From contig CACAND010000002.1 of NCBI GenBank assembly GCA_902533795.1, positions 1 through 64,000 of the forward strand: a stretch of DNA of 64,000 nucleotides. The letters run 5' to 3'. Shown here one piece after another: positions 46,411 to 55,307 of this stretch. This stretch comes from an uncultured Candidatus Actinomarina sp. (GTDB lineage: Bacteria > Actinomycetota > Acidimicrobiia > Actinomarinales > Actinomarinaceae). Positions within the stretch are counted from its first letter, which is position 1. Each line of letters opens with the position of its first letter. The notes below the pieces were generated by a model, which had not been told where the DNA came from, ran no database searches, and saw only the letters and a program-made list of their open reading frames with translations. The translations under genes were made by a program, and so were the position numbers.

Positions 46411-46894
46411 CGCCTGGAAAACCGTTCACTGTAATTTTTTTAATTGCTTCTTTTCTTTCTTTTCTATTTAAAGACGAAAGTAATAATTTTCCTTTTAAAT
46501 GATCAAATTCATGTTGTAATACCCTACCAGTTAATTCATCACCTTCATAAGTGATTGCTTCACCCTGAAGGTTTTGACAATATATTTTCGCAAATTCAGG
46601 GCGTTCGATTTCCCAGTAATAACCAGGAAGAGATAAACATCCTTCTAAAAACACAGCATTTCCTTCTACTTCAATTTTACTCGGATTAATTGCTGTTTTA
46701 GGTCCATCACCCGCATCGAATACAAAAATTTTTTTATTGATTCCAATTTGAGGTGCAGCTAAACCAACTCCAGGTGCTTCATACATTATTTTTATCATTT
46801 TCTTGGATAAAATTTCTAACTCATTATTAAATACGGTTATTTCTGAAGACTTTGTTCTTAATGATGGATGTCCAAATGTTACTATTTCTTCCAT
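46400..46894 (-). CDS. def: Peptide deformylase
   Basis: Metalloenzyme removing the N-formyl group from nascent proteins. 164 residues. All three motifs are intact: GVGLAAPQIG (motif 1), EGCLSLPG (motif 2, metal Cys) and LQHEFDHLKG (motif 3, HExxH). The start ATG abuts or overlaps the end of priA, and the end overlaps fmt by 11 bases. Confidence 0.96.
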   Translation of the reverse strand: MEEIVTFGHPSLRTKSSEITVFNNELEILSKKMIKIMYEAPGVGLAAPQIGINKKIFVFDAGDGPKTAINPSKIEVEGNAVFLEGCLSLPGYYWEIERPEFAKIYCQNLQGEAITYEGDELTGRVLQHEFDHLKGKLLLSSLNRKERKEAIKKITVNGFPGDDL

Positions 46895-48249
46895 TAGATT
46901 GAGGTTACTTTCCTTGGTTCATATGTCTGAAGCTTTCTGAAGCTTGTAATAATTTCATTGTAATTAATATTATTTCTTAAATTAATGTTGATTTCGTATT
47001 CAAAAACATCCTCTTTAACTCTTGGACCTAATACTAAATTGCTGTTTTCAATAGAGATTTTGGTATCAGAAAATAATTTATAAACTTTATGATGCAAATT
47101 TGGCCCCCATTTTTTTCGTTCTTTTAACTCTTCTATTGTTAACTTTGTAATATTTTTAGCTTCAAGTGCCGTATTTAGATCTATATTTTGAGTTGACAAT
47201 ATAATTAATTTCTTTTTTTTAAAATTAACTTCATTTATTTTTTTAATTAAATAGATAAGCCTTTCGGAATTTAGATTATTTTTATAGACAATTCTTGGGT
47301 TTATTAATACGCTTATGTCGTAATCTTCTTGTTTATTTTTGATTATGTTAAATTCGTTTAAATAATCCTCTGATGATTGATCATGCGTCAGTATATTTGT
47401 TGAAAGTTCATATTTTGTTTTTAATAATTCGATGCATTCAGTTATCCCATTCCCGTGATAGATATCTACATTTGCTAGATCAGGTTTTATATAATGATTT
47501 GCTTTATTAAAAATGTTCAAAGAAGGATATTCATTATAAAAATAATATCTACCACCAAAATAATGTTGTTTGAGAGAAGCTACCTCGACAATATTCATGG
47601 AATTTAGTTTTGGTAAATTAAATCCTATATCATTTGTATCAAAAAAATGATAAGTTGTATTTTTTGATGGAACTATTTTTAAGTAATTATTTGATAAGAG
47701 AATTGTATTTTTGAATTTGCTTTGATTTTCGATAACGTTAGCAATTTCTTCATTACCACCTGTTTTTTGATATAAATCAATTTGAATGTTATTTATGATC
47801 ATATTGTCATAAAGAGTTTTGGCTGATTTTAGTGACGGTGTAAATATTATATTCCGTTCATTATTTTCAAGATTTGAGTAAATTTCATTATTGTTATAAA
47901 TTAAATTTTCTGATATGTCTATTTCACTATCTAATTTGAAATTATTATCTTGATAAAGATTAAATAGCATCATACCTATGTTTAGATAATTTGCGGAAGC
48001 AATGTGTTTTAAAAATAACAATTGTGAACTGTTTAGTTGGCTTGTTATTTTTTCAACGGGTTTGATAATCTTTATACTTGGTGATTCATTATGAATGTTT
48101 ACCACTATTGCATTTTTGGTATTGTTTCTAAACTTAACTCTAACAATCGAACCTATCTTAATTTTGTGTCTTAAGCTTTTAGGAATTGAATATGTAAATT
48201 TACTAAATTTATATGTATTGTTCGACAAAATCTCAACATCTGCAAACAC
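46894..48249 (-). CDS. priA: Reduced PriA-like primosomal protein, probably not a helicase
   Basis: 451 residues against 650-730 for ordinary PriA. The N-terminal 3'-DNA-binding domain is recognisable (YSIPKSLRHKIKIGSIVRVKF). The middle follows the PriA layout without active-site motifs: no Walker A GKT, the DEAH position reads HFFDTND, and the C-terminal zinc cysteines are gone (only one Cys in the protein). Actinobacterial PriA is often annotated as a probable non-helicase, and this copy is further reduced. Position between coaBC and def-fmt supports orthology. GTG start. Confidence 0.75.
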   Translation of the reverse strand: MFADVEILSNNTYKFSKFTYSIPKSLRHKIKIGSIVRVKFRNNTKNAIVVNIHNESPSIKIIKPVEKITSQLNSSQLLFLKHIASANYLNIGMMLFNLYQDNNFKLDSEIDISENLIYNNNEIYSNLENNERNIIFTPSLKSAKTLYDNMIINNIQIDLYQKTGGNEEIANVIENQSKFKNTILLSNNYLKIVPSKNTTYHFFDTNDIGFNLPKLNSMNIVEVASLKQHYFGGRYYFYNEYPSLNIFNKANHYIKPDLANVDIYHGNGITECIELLKTKYELSTNILTHDQSSEDYLNEFNIIKNKQEDYDISVLINPRIVYKNNLNSERLIYLIKKINEVNFKKKKLIILSTQNIDLNTALEAKNITKLTIEELKERKKWGPNLHHKVYKLFSDTKISIENSNLVLGPRVKEDVFEYEININLRNNINYNEIITSFRKLQTYEPRKVTSI

Positions 48250-48250
48250 T

Positions 48251-49363
48251 TTAATGTATTGTATTCTGAATTATTTTTTGGGCAATGATATGTTTATTTT
48301 CATTTTCTGATTCATAAATCAATTCAGATTTATTTATTATTATTACTTTATTCATATCAGAACCAAAGTAATTATCACTTAAATTATTTATGACAAGGTA
48401 ATCAGAATTTTTACTTTTAATTTTTTCAAATTTTAAATCATTATTTGTTTGTGCAGAAAAACTTATCACATTTACATCTTTATTCTTTAATTTATATTCT
48501 TTTACTATATCAATATTGGGAGACAGATTAATAGTCGCGTCTCCTTTTGATCGATCAATTTTTCCTTTAGTTTTCTTAACAACAAAATCAGAAACAGCAG
48601 CAACCATAAAAAGGTGTTTTAGGTTATTTGACTCCTTCTCCATTGCTTTTAATAAGTCATTAGAAGTTTCAAAATTAATATTTCTTACCCCTGCGACAGG
48701 TTCTATATTTTTTGAGTGAATGTAAACAACTTCATAACCTTGACTCATTAGTTCTATCGCTATCGCTCTCCCCTGTTTTCCAGATGATTTATTTGTTATC
48801 ACCCTTACGTCATCTATATATTCTGAAGTTGGTCCTGAAGTAATAATTACTTTTTCCTTTTTTGAATATAAAATATCAAAAAGTTCATCTGGTTCAACTA
48901 GTCTTCCCACTCCTTGATCGCCTATATCAAGATTTCCAAATCTAGGCCCACAAAATGTAACTTTCTCACTTAAATTTAAAATATTTTCTTGAATTTTTTT
49001 ATCCATAAACATTTCTTCATGCATTGCGGGTGCAATGTATATATCCTTGTCATACATCAATAATGTTGATAAGAGAAGATCATCAGCTAATCCATTAGCA
49101 AATTTACTTATAAAATTGGCAGTTGCAGGGTAAATAATCACTTTATCTGCCCACCTTGCATATTCTATGTGTGGAGAACCTTCCAATTGGTCCCATGATG
49201 AATATATTGTATTATCTTTTTGAAAATCTTGAGATAAGTACTTAAGACCCTCATTAGTTGAAAATATTTCAACATTGTGTTTTTTGTTTAGAAGCTGAAA
49301 AAGTGCCTCAGATTTAGAAGATGCGATACTACCAGTTATACCAAGTAGTATATTATCGCTCAT
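48251..49363 (-). CDS. coaBC: Bifunctional phosphopantothenoylcysteine decarboxylase/synthetase
   Basis: Two consecutive steps of coenzyme A synthesis. 370 residues. The N-terminal FMN-dependent decarboxylase has LLGITGSIASSK, the His-containing SPHIEYARWAD, ATANFISKFANGLADDLL and APAMHEEMF (PAMN-like substrate clamp with His). The C-terminal synthetase has SGPTSEYIDDVRVITNKSSGKQG. Gene order rpoZ-coaBC-priA agrees with other Actinomycetota, but metK, often between, is absent here. Confidence 0.94.
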   Translation of the reverse strand: MSDNILLGITGSIASSKSEALFQLLNKKHNVEIFSTNEGLKYLSQDFQKDNTIYSSWDQLEGSPHIEYARWADKVIIYPATANFISKFANGLADDLLLSTLLMYDKDIYIAPAMHEEMFMDKKIQENILNLSEKVTFCGPRFGNLDIGDQGVGRLVEPDELFDILYSKKEKVIITSGPTSEYIDDVRVITNKSSGKQGRAIAIELMSQGYEVVYIHSKNIEPVAGVRNINFETSNDLLKAMEKESNNLKHLFMVAAVSDFVVKKTKGKIDRSKGDATINLSPNIDIVKEYKLKNKDVNVISFSAQTNNDLKFEKIKSKNSDYLVINNLSDNYFGSDMNKVIIINKSELIYESENENKHIIAQKIIQNTIH

Positions 49364-49367
49364 TGAT

Positions 49368-49595
49368 TTATTCTTTTTCGCTAACCTCTACTTTTCCAGA
49401 TGCAATTTCTTCAAATGCAACGGTAAGTGGTTTACGACTCAAACTTTGTACTTGTGGAGGTGTATAAGCACCTATACCTTCACCAAGTTGATTAAAATAT
49501 GAGTTTATGTCTTTAGCGCGTCTTGCTGAAGTAATAACTAAAGCAAATCTTCCAGGTGAGTTCTTTAATAATTCTTCAATAGGCGGTTTTATCAT
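49368..49595 (-). CDS. rpoZ: RNA polymerase omega subunit
   Basis: 75 residues, close in pattern to actinobacterial omega: MIKPPIEELLKNSPGRFALVITSARRAKDI, then YFNQLGEG and KPLTVAFEEIASGKV. It assists RNA polymerase assembly. It overlaps gmk by 4 bases and is followed by coaBC, the standard mIHF-gmk-rpoZ-coaBC order. Confidence 0.94.
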   Translation of the reverse strand: MIKPPIEELLKNSPGRFALVITSARRAKDINSYFNQLGEGIGAYTPPQVQSLSRKPLTVAFEEIASGKVEVSEKE

Positions 49596-50122
49596 TTTTT
49601 CTCCAGGTCATATAATATATCTAATATTTCTTTAAGAGTAGTGTTTAAATCTATATTTTTAAGGACATAATCAAACTTAGGCATAGATTTTCTCTGTTCG
49701 GAAGCTAATTTCATTCTTTCTTCAATAAATTCATGATTATGACCTCTTTCTGTGAGTCGTTGAATTAAAATTTCATCATCAATATCAATAAATATACCTA
49801 CAAATTCAGAATTACTAGATAAAAGTTTAGTTGCCCCATTAACTTCTAAATCTAATATAGTGAAATCACTTTTTGTGATTTCATTTTTAGAAGTACCGTA
49901 AAAAAAGCTTCCATATCTTTCATATTCAATAAATTCTTCATTGGAAACCATTTCTTTAAATGTGTCCTCAGAAATAAAGTAATAATCTTCTTTATCTATT
50001 TCATCATCTCTCATTGGACGGGTTGTGTGCGATATTGAAAAATAAAATTTAATTTTAGATCTTAGTAAATTAATGATTGTTGATTTACCAACGCCCGATG
50101 GACCACTAAATATAACTATCAT
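49592..50122 (-). CDS. gmk: Guanylate kinase
   Basis: Phosphorylates GMP/dGMP. 176 residues. P-loop GPSGVGKST near the N-terminus, GMP-binding SHTTRPMRDDEIDKEDYYF, and LDLEVNGATKL. The lid region is short but recognisable (RLTERGHNHEFIEERMKLA). It overlaps mIHF upstream and rpoZ downstream by 4 bases each. Confidence 0.95.
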   Translation of the reverse strand: MIVIFSGPSGVGKSTIINLLRSKIKFYFSISHTTRPMRDDEIDKEDYYFISEDTFKEMVSNEEFIEYERYGSFFYGTSKNEITKSDFTILDLEVNGATKLLSSNSEFVGIFIDIDDEILIQRLTERGHNHEFIEERMKLASEQRKSMPKFDYVLKNIDLNTTLKEILDILYDLEKK

Positions 50123-50400
50123 TGTTCACTTACGTATTTTACTAATTTTTTTATATCGTCCTCTTTTAAATTTTTAAATTTTGTTTTTTCATCTAAACCT
50201 ATTTCATCAAGGTATCTTGCAGTTTTAACTTTACCTAGCGTTCTGCCAGTAGTTAAATATTTATGTACTCTTATCGACGATAGTTGGTTATCATTTTTTG
50301 CTTTGATTAACTGTTCGTATATATTTTCATTATTTTTCTCAAATTCTTCAATAAATAATGCTCTTTTTTTCTTAACTTCCAAAATGTAATTGTTATTCAT
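50119..50400 (-). CDS. mihF: Integration host factor, actinobacterial type (mIHF)
   Basis: A 93-residue DNA-binding protein unrelated in fold to HU/IHF. After a helical N-terminus (EVKKKRALFIEEFEKN), the helix-two-turns-helix part reads RTLGKVKTARYLDEIGLDE, matching the family GVGKVRAxxIMExLGI pattern, and the C-terminus is FKNLKEDDIKKLV. The mIHF-gmk-rpoZ order is strictly actinobacterial. It probably acts in nucleoid organisation and was originally known from phage integration. Confidence 0.92.
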   Translation of the reverse strand: MNNNYILEVKKKRALFIEEFEKNNENIYEQLIKAKNDNQLSSIRVHKYLTTGRTLGKVKTARYLDEIGLDEKTKFKNLKEDDIKKLVKYVSEQ

Positions 50401-50776
50401 TGTTAATATTTTCTGAAATTGTATTTAAGATACCATTTACAAATTTTGCAGATTGAGAAGATGAGTGCTTATCACATAGCTTTACCCATTCAGAAATTAT
50501 TACTTTTTTTGGAGTTAAATCCATTATTAATTCTGAAATACCTAGAGATAGTATTATGATCTCAACTTTACCGATTCGTTCATAAGTCCAATTTTCTGAA
50601 TATGTTCGTATTGAATTTTCAATCCTTTCTTTGTTATCGTGAGTGTTCTTAAGCAATTGTTGAGCTCTTAATCTTTGGTTGTCACTAAGTTCAGGAAAAT
50701 TTTTGTCAATTTCTTCAATTTCATCGAGATTGGCAGCGAAAACTTTTTCAAATGAATTTATTCTAAAATCGTTCAT
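50393..50776 (-). CDS. nusB: Transcription antitermination factor NusB
   Basis: 127 residues, all-helical. Recognisable: WTYERIGKVEIIILSLGISELIMD (usually R-x-D-x-x-I-L-R-x-A-x-x-E), PKKVIISEWVKLCDKHSSSQSAKFVNGIL (PxxVxIxExVExAKxF-x-S-x-FVNGILD). NusB with NusE (S10) binds boxA RNA during rRNA transcription, which fits the boxA-like motifs in the rRNA operon of this window. It follows efp, as in other Gram-positive genomes. Confidence 0.93.
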   Translation of the reverse strand: MNDFRINSFEKVFAANLDEIEEIDKNFPELSDNQRLRAQQLLKNTHDNKERIENSIRTYSENWTYERIGKVEIIILSLGISELIMDLTPKKVIISEWVKLCDKHSSSQSAKFVNGILNTISENINNE

Positions 50777-51333
50777 GTAACCCTTGTCATGTATGATTTA
50801 TCTTTAGTATCGATTTTTATAATGTCATTTTCAGCTATGAACATTGGAACTACAACTTTTAGTCCAGTTTCACAAGTTACCGTTTTAGTAGATGAAGTAA
50901 CTGTATCCCCTTTAACCGCTGGTTCGGCCTTTGTTACCATTAACTCTACACTTGGTGGAAGTACAACATCTATAGGACTATTTTTATACATTTGAATAGT
51001 GACTTCATTATTAGGCACTAGTAACAATTCAATCTCTTTAAGTTTGTCTTGATCTAAAGATATCTGCTCATATGTTTCATTATTCATAAAAATAAATACA
51101 TCACCTTCGTTGTACAAGTACTGAAATTGTTTTTTGTCAATAAATGCTTGTTCTACATTTTCATCAGCACGAAATGTTTTTTCAATGATTCCTCCATCTT
51201 GCATGTTTTTTAATTTTGTTTTAACAAATGCTTTACCTTTACCTGGCTTTACATGTGCGTATTCCATAATCTGATAGATTACATTGTCAACAATTATGGA
51301 CTGTCCTGGTCTAATATCGTTTGTAGATACCAT
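50773..51333 (-). CDS. efp: Translation elongation factor P
   Basis: 186 residues, three beta domains. N-terminal STNDIRPGQSIIVDNVIYQIMEYAHVKPGKGKAFVKTKLKN: the loop Lys in GKGKAF is the tip that reaches the peptidyl-transferase centre. The C-terminal signature is KTVTCETGLKVVVPMFIAENDIIKIDT. It relieves stalling at proline runs. No modification enzyme (EpmA or similar) is seen nearby. TAATG junction with mltG. Confidence 0.96.
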   Translation of the reverse strand: MVSTNDIRPGQSIIVDNVIYQIMEYAHVKPGKGKAFVKTKLKNMQDGGIIEKTFRADENVEQAFIDKKQFQYLYNEGDVFIFMNNETYEQISLDQDKLKEIELLLVPNNEVTIQMYKNSPIDVVLPPSVELMVTKAEPAVKGDTVTSSTKTVTCETGLKVVVPMFIAENDIIKIDTKDKSYMTRVT

Positions 51334-52406
51334 TAAGGAATAACACCTTCTTCTTTAGCTTTGTTCTTCATATTAATAAAATCTGAATAGTCATTTGTAA
51401 AGGACATTTTTCCGTTTTTATCAGTTAATAAATAATAAATAAAATCAGTTTCAGGAGTTTCAAGAACTGCAATGATTGACCTTTCACCAAAACCTGAAAT
51501 TGGTGTTGGTGGTAATCCTGTGTACTTATATGAGTTGTAAATTGATTCAACTTGTAAATCAACGAGTAAAACTTGTGATTTTCTTTCTTGGAGTGCATAA
51601 AGAACCATTGCGTCAATTTGTAAAAGCATATCATCATAAAGTCGATTTCTAATAACTGATGACACTAGGGGCCTGTCTTCTTGAAGTTTTGATTCTGCTT
51701 CTACAAGGCTTGCTACAGTAAATAATTCATTTGTGTTATTTAACCAGGTAGGCAATTGATATTCATTCAATAAAGTATCAACAACTGACTCTAATTCATT
51801 AACTAGTATTTGGAGAATGTCTTCACCTGAAGCATCTAATGCAATCTGATATGTATTCGGATACAGCAATCCTTCCCAATGTTGCAGGTTTGTAAAATCA
51901 CCAAGATATACATACTTGCTGTTTACCTTTCCAGATATTAGTGAGTTAGCGAGTAAGTCACTGTCATAACCAGTTTGAGACGAAATTGATTCTAAAGTTT
52001 CAGTTATCCACAAACCTTCTGGGATTGTTATTGTATAAGTTTTTAAAGGAGGCCCCTTAAGCAAAATAGATGATATTTCTTCAAATTCTAATTTATTTGA
52101 TATTTCATATTCTCCAGCCCTTAATTTATCCGATAAATTTTCATTTCTTAAATATAATTCAAAAGCAAGTGATGACGAGATTATTCCTTCTGATGATAAT
52201 ATCGATGCTATTTCAGCTGCTGATGACCCCTGAGGAATATTGACAACTGCAATGAATTCTTCGACTTGATTATCACTTGATACAATATTTGCAGTTCTAT
52301 CAATTGAAGTTGCAATATCAGACGCGAAAGTAACAGCAACAACAATAGCAATTATCGTAAAAAATAAAGATATCAACAATCTGTTACGAAAATAATAACT
52401 AATCAT
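51333..52406 (-). CDS. mltG: Endolytic transglycosylase MltG
   Basis: 357 residues with an N-terminal membrane helix (about 9-30) and a periplasmic YceG domain. Family features: IPQGSSAAEIASILSSEGII (LysM-like N-lobe), LRAGEYEI, TIPEGLW, and LFTVASLVEAESKLQEDRPLVSSVIRNRL, with catalytic Glu in VEAE. Then YNSYKYTGLPPTPI. It terminates nascent peptidoglycan glycan strands. Order alaS-ruvX-mltG is standard in Actinomycetota. Confidence 0.93.
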   Translation of the reverse strand: MISYYFRNRLLISLFFTIIAIVVAVTFASDIATSIDRTANIVSSDNQVEEFIAVVNIPQGSSAAEIASILSSEGIISSSLAFELYLRNENLSDKLRAGEYEISNKLEFEEISSILLKGPPLKTYTITIPEGLWITETLESISSQTGYDSDLLANSLISGKVNSKYVYLGDFTNLQHWEGLLYPNTYQIALDASGEDILQILVNELESVVDTLLNEYQLPTWLNNTNELFTVASLVEAESKLQEDRPLVSSVIRNRLYDDMLLQIDAMVLYALQERKSQVLLVDLQVESIYNSYKYTGLPPTPISGFGERSIIAVLETPETDFIYYLLTDKNGKMSFTNDYSDFINMKNKAKEEGVIP

Positions 52407-52776
52407 TTATCAAATAAGAATTGAGTATTTCAACAGCTGCTAGATCGTCAATTCTTTCAGTGTTATCGTTTATTAATTTTGATGTCATTCTTTCATCAAC
52501 TGTTATAACTGGAAGGTCACATATTTTGCTTAGATCTTTTGAGATAAACTTATCTACAACTTTTGTCATCCTAGTTTCATGATTATTTAAACCTATTGGA
52601 TATCCAATTACAATCTCTTCAATTTCGTTATCATTTAATACTTTCTTAATTTCAATCAAAATATCAACTTCTTTACTGTCCAATATCTTTAATGGATATG
52701 GAGTGTTTAATGATTTTTTTTTAATTGCTAAACCTATAAAGCGCTCACCGTAATCAATACCAATTATATTTTTCAC
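52399..52776 (-). CDS. ruvX: Holliday-junction resolvase-like RuvX (YqgF)
   Basis: 125 residues. RNase H-fold start IGIDYGERFIGLA (catalytic Asp), IVIGYPIGLNNHETRMT, and ITVDERMTSKLIND with DDLAAVEILNSYL at the end (second Asp). Linked to 16S rRNA 5'-end maturation in E. coli. GTG start within the alaS stop (GTGA). Confidence 0.93.
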   Translation of the reverse strand: MKNIIGIDYGERFIGLAIKKKSLNTPYPLKILDSKEVDILIEIKKVLNDNEIEEIVIGYPIGLNNHETRMTKVVDKFISKDLSKICDLPVITVDERMTSKLINDNTERIDDLAAVEILNSYLIND

Positions 52777-55307
52777 TTGAGTATTTTATTTAGATTCTCA
52801 TTAACGAACATCAAAGTTTTATCAATTGAATAATCTTTTGGTCCACCTCCAATAGATAAAGTTTCATCTTTTGATGCACCACCTCCATAATTTTGGGATG
52901 TTTCAATTACTAAATTAGAAACATTAAAATCTTTAATAATCTTCTCATTCTTCATCGAAACAATTACATATTTGTTATCTATTTTCGAAATTAAGTAAAC
53001 ATAATCAGCTACCTCATTATTAATAGCTGTAACAGCTATGTTTCTCAAACTATCAACGCTATCAGTTTCAATAGAGCCAATATAGGTTTTAAATTTGTTT
53101 ATTACGTTTAAATTATTAGATATGTTTTCTACAATCTGATTATTTTCAAGTTGTTTATATTTGTTAATTTTTGATTTTAACTCTTCGTATGTATTTAAAA
53201 AAGTTTCTAATTTTGTTGGCACATCATCAATGTTAGTTTTAAGAATGTTACTTACATTTTTATAGGAATTATAAGCATTAGTCATAAAATCATAAGCTTC
53301 ATAACCTGATAACATCTCAACTCTTCTTAAGTTAGAACCTATTGACGATTCGTTTAATAATACAATTAATCCAATTTCATTAGAATTACCGACATGAGTT
53401 CCGCCACATAATTCTTTAGAAAATTCACCTATGTTAACTACTCTTACATCATCATCATATTTATCACCAAAAAAGGCTAAAGCACCTTCTTTTTTGGCTT
53501 CATCAATATTCATTATTTTTGTAGAAACATTTAAATCTTGAAATACATTTTTGTTACTTAATGAAAATATTTCAGTCAATTGTTCTGATGATACTTTCTC
53601 AGAATGGCTAAAGTCGAATCTAAATCTTCCTGGTGAAACATATGAACCAGCTTGTGCGACATGATCTCCAAGAATTTTTCTCAGAGATGAATGAACAATA
53701 TGTGCAGAAGTATGACTTTTTGAGACAGACCTTCTAAATGAATCGTCTACTACTGATTCAACCTTTTCTCCTTTAGAAATGTTTAAACTTTTATTTATTT
53801 TTAAGCCTATTGCACCAGAATTTGTTTGGATTACCTCATCTACTTTGTATTCGTTGTCTTCGTATATAATTTTACCTTGATCAGATATTTGACCTCCAGC
53901 TTCGTAATAGAATGGATTTTTTTCCATAAAAATAGTTGTTGATGATTCCTTTACACTTACCATCAATACATCACTCAGTGTCTTTGTTTCTTCATATCCT
54001 GTAAAAATATTGCAATCAACGTCAAATTTAAAACTTTCAGTAGATTGTTTTTTAAATGAACTAGATTTAGTTTGATGTTCTTCAAATTTTTTCATATATT
54101 TACTATCTTCTAGTGTAATACCATTCTCAAGTGCTATTTCCTTTGTTAACTCATATGGAAATCCAAATGTTTCAAATAAGAAAAAAGCTTTATCTTCATT
54201 AAATGATTTTTTATCTTTAATTAATTTTTGAATTTCAATTGTTCCTTTTTCTAATGTTTTATGGAATAATTTTTCTTCAGTTAAATAAAGTTTTAATATC
54301 TTATCTTTATTCTTTAATAAATCAGGATATTGATCAGTGTAAATATCAATTATCGGATTGATTAAAAACTCTAAGCTTTCAATATTGGTTGTTAAGCCAT
54401 AAAAAGCCCTAATGGCTCTTCTGATTAATCGACGTAAAATATAACCTCTTCCTTCATTTGTAGGTACAACTCCATCAGATAACATAAAAGTAGAAGCCTT
54501 CATATGATCTAATACAATTCTTTCAAATTTAGAATTTTCATTTTTAATTTTTGGTTTCAAAAGTTTATTTATTGGTAAAAATGTATCAATTTCGAAAGGA
54601 GAATTTTTATCCTGTAGGACCATAGCAATTCTTTCAAGACCCATCCCAGTATCAATATTTTTTGCTGGGAGTTCGCCTATTACGTTATATGGTTCATCTT
54701 GTATTGACTCCATAAAGACTAGATTCCAAATCTCTATAAATCTATCTTCACCACCTCCAATTGGTCCACCGTCATCACCATATTTTTTACCTCTATCAAT
54801 AAATATTTCAGAACAGGGACCACAGGGTCCAGGTATATTCATTTGCCAGAAATTATCTTTATCCCCTCTTTGGATTTTTTCCTCAGGAACACCTATAACG
54901 TTTTTCCAAATATTAAATGACTCGTCATCATCTTTATATACCGTAAACCATAAATCTTCTGGATTTATTTTCAAAACTTCCGTAATAAATATATATGCAT
55001 GTTTTATTGCATCTTCTTTAAAATATTCACCAATACTAAAGTTTCCTAACATTTCGAAAAAAGTTAAATGTCTATCTGTATCTCCAATTATGTCTATATC
55101 AACTGTTCTTATGCATTTTTGGGATGATACTAAGTTATTACTTGGCGGTTTTGCATTACCAAGAAAATAATCTTTAAACGGTACCATGCCAGCAGCTGTA
55201 AATAGCAATGTATCATCAATTGGTATTAATGATGCAGACGGCATGACTTTATGATCCGAATTTTTAAAATAGTCTAAAAAGGCGTTTCTTATCTCATTAC
55301 TCTTCAT
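52773..55307 (-). CDS. alaS: Alanyl-tRNA synthetase
   Basis: Class II synthetase, 844 residues. Start ATG 55307, with GAGG six bases upstream; TTG 55319 would add four residues. N-terminal NEIRNAFLDYFKNSDHKVMPSASLIP, motif 2 region RHLTFFEMLGNFSIGEYF, and motif 3-like GMGLERIAMVLQ. The editing domain has SHTSAHIVHSSLR and CGGTHVGN zinc sites; the C-terminal C-Ala/DHHA1 part ends with the GGGASKDE glycine motif. The start lies inside the aspS end. Confidence 0.96.
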   Translation of the reverse strand: MKSNEIRNAFLDYFKNSDHKVMPSASLIPIDDTLLFTAAGMVPFKDYFLGNAKPPSNNLVSSQKCIRTVDIDIIGDTDRHLTFFEMLGNFSIGEYFKEDAIKHAYIFITEVLKINPEDLWFTVYKDDDESFNIWKNVIGVPEEKIQRGDKDNFWQMNIPGPCGPCSEIFIDRGKKYGDDGGPIGGGEDRFIEIWNLVFMESIQDEPYNVIGELPAKNIDTGMGLERIAMVLQDKNSPFEIDTFLPINKLLKPKIKNENSKFERIVLDHMKASTFMLSDGVVPTNEGRGYILRRLIRRAIRAFYGLTTNIESLEFLINPIIDIYTDQYPDLLKNKDKILKLYLTEEKLFHKTLEKGTIEIQKLIKDKKSFNEDKAFFLFETFGFPYELTKEIALENGITLEDSKYMKKFEEHQTKSSSFKKQSTESFKFDVDCNIFTGYEETKTLSDVLMVSVKESSTTIFMEKNPFYYEAGGQISDQGKIIYEDNEYKVDEVIQTNSGAIGLKINKSLNISKGEKVESVVDDSFRRSVSKSHTSAHIVHSSLRKILGDHVAQAGSYVSPGRFRFDFSHSEKVSSEQLTEIFSLSNKNVFQDLNVSTKIMNIDEAKKEGALAFFGDKYDDDVRVVNIGEFSKELCGGTHVGNSNEIGLIVLLNESSIGSNLRRVEMLSGYEAYDFMTNAYNSYKNVSNILKTNIDDVPTKLETFLNTYEELKSKINKYKQLENNQIVENISNNLNVINKFKTYIGSIETDSVDSLRNIAVTAINNEVADYVYLISKIDNKYVIVSMKNEKIIKDFNVSNLVIETSQNYGGGASKDETLSIGGGPKDYSIDKTLMFVNENLNKILK

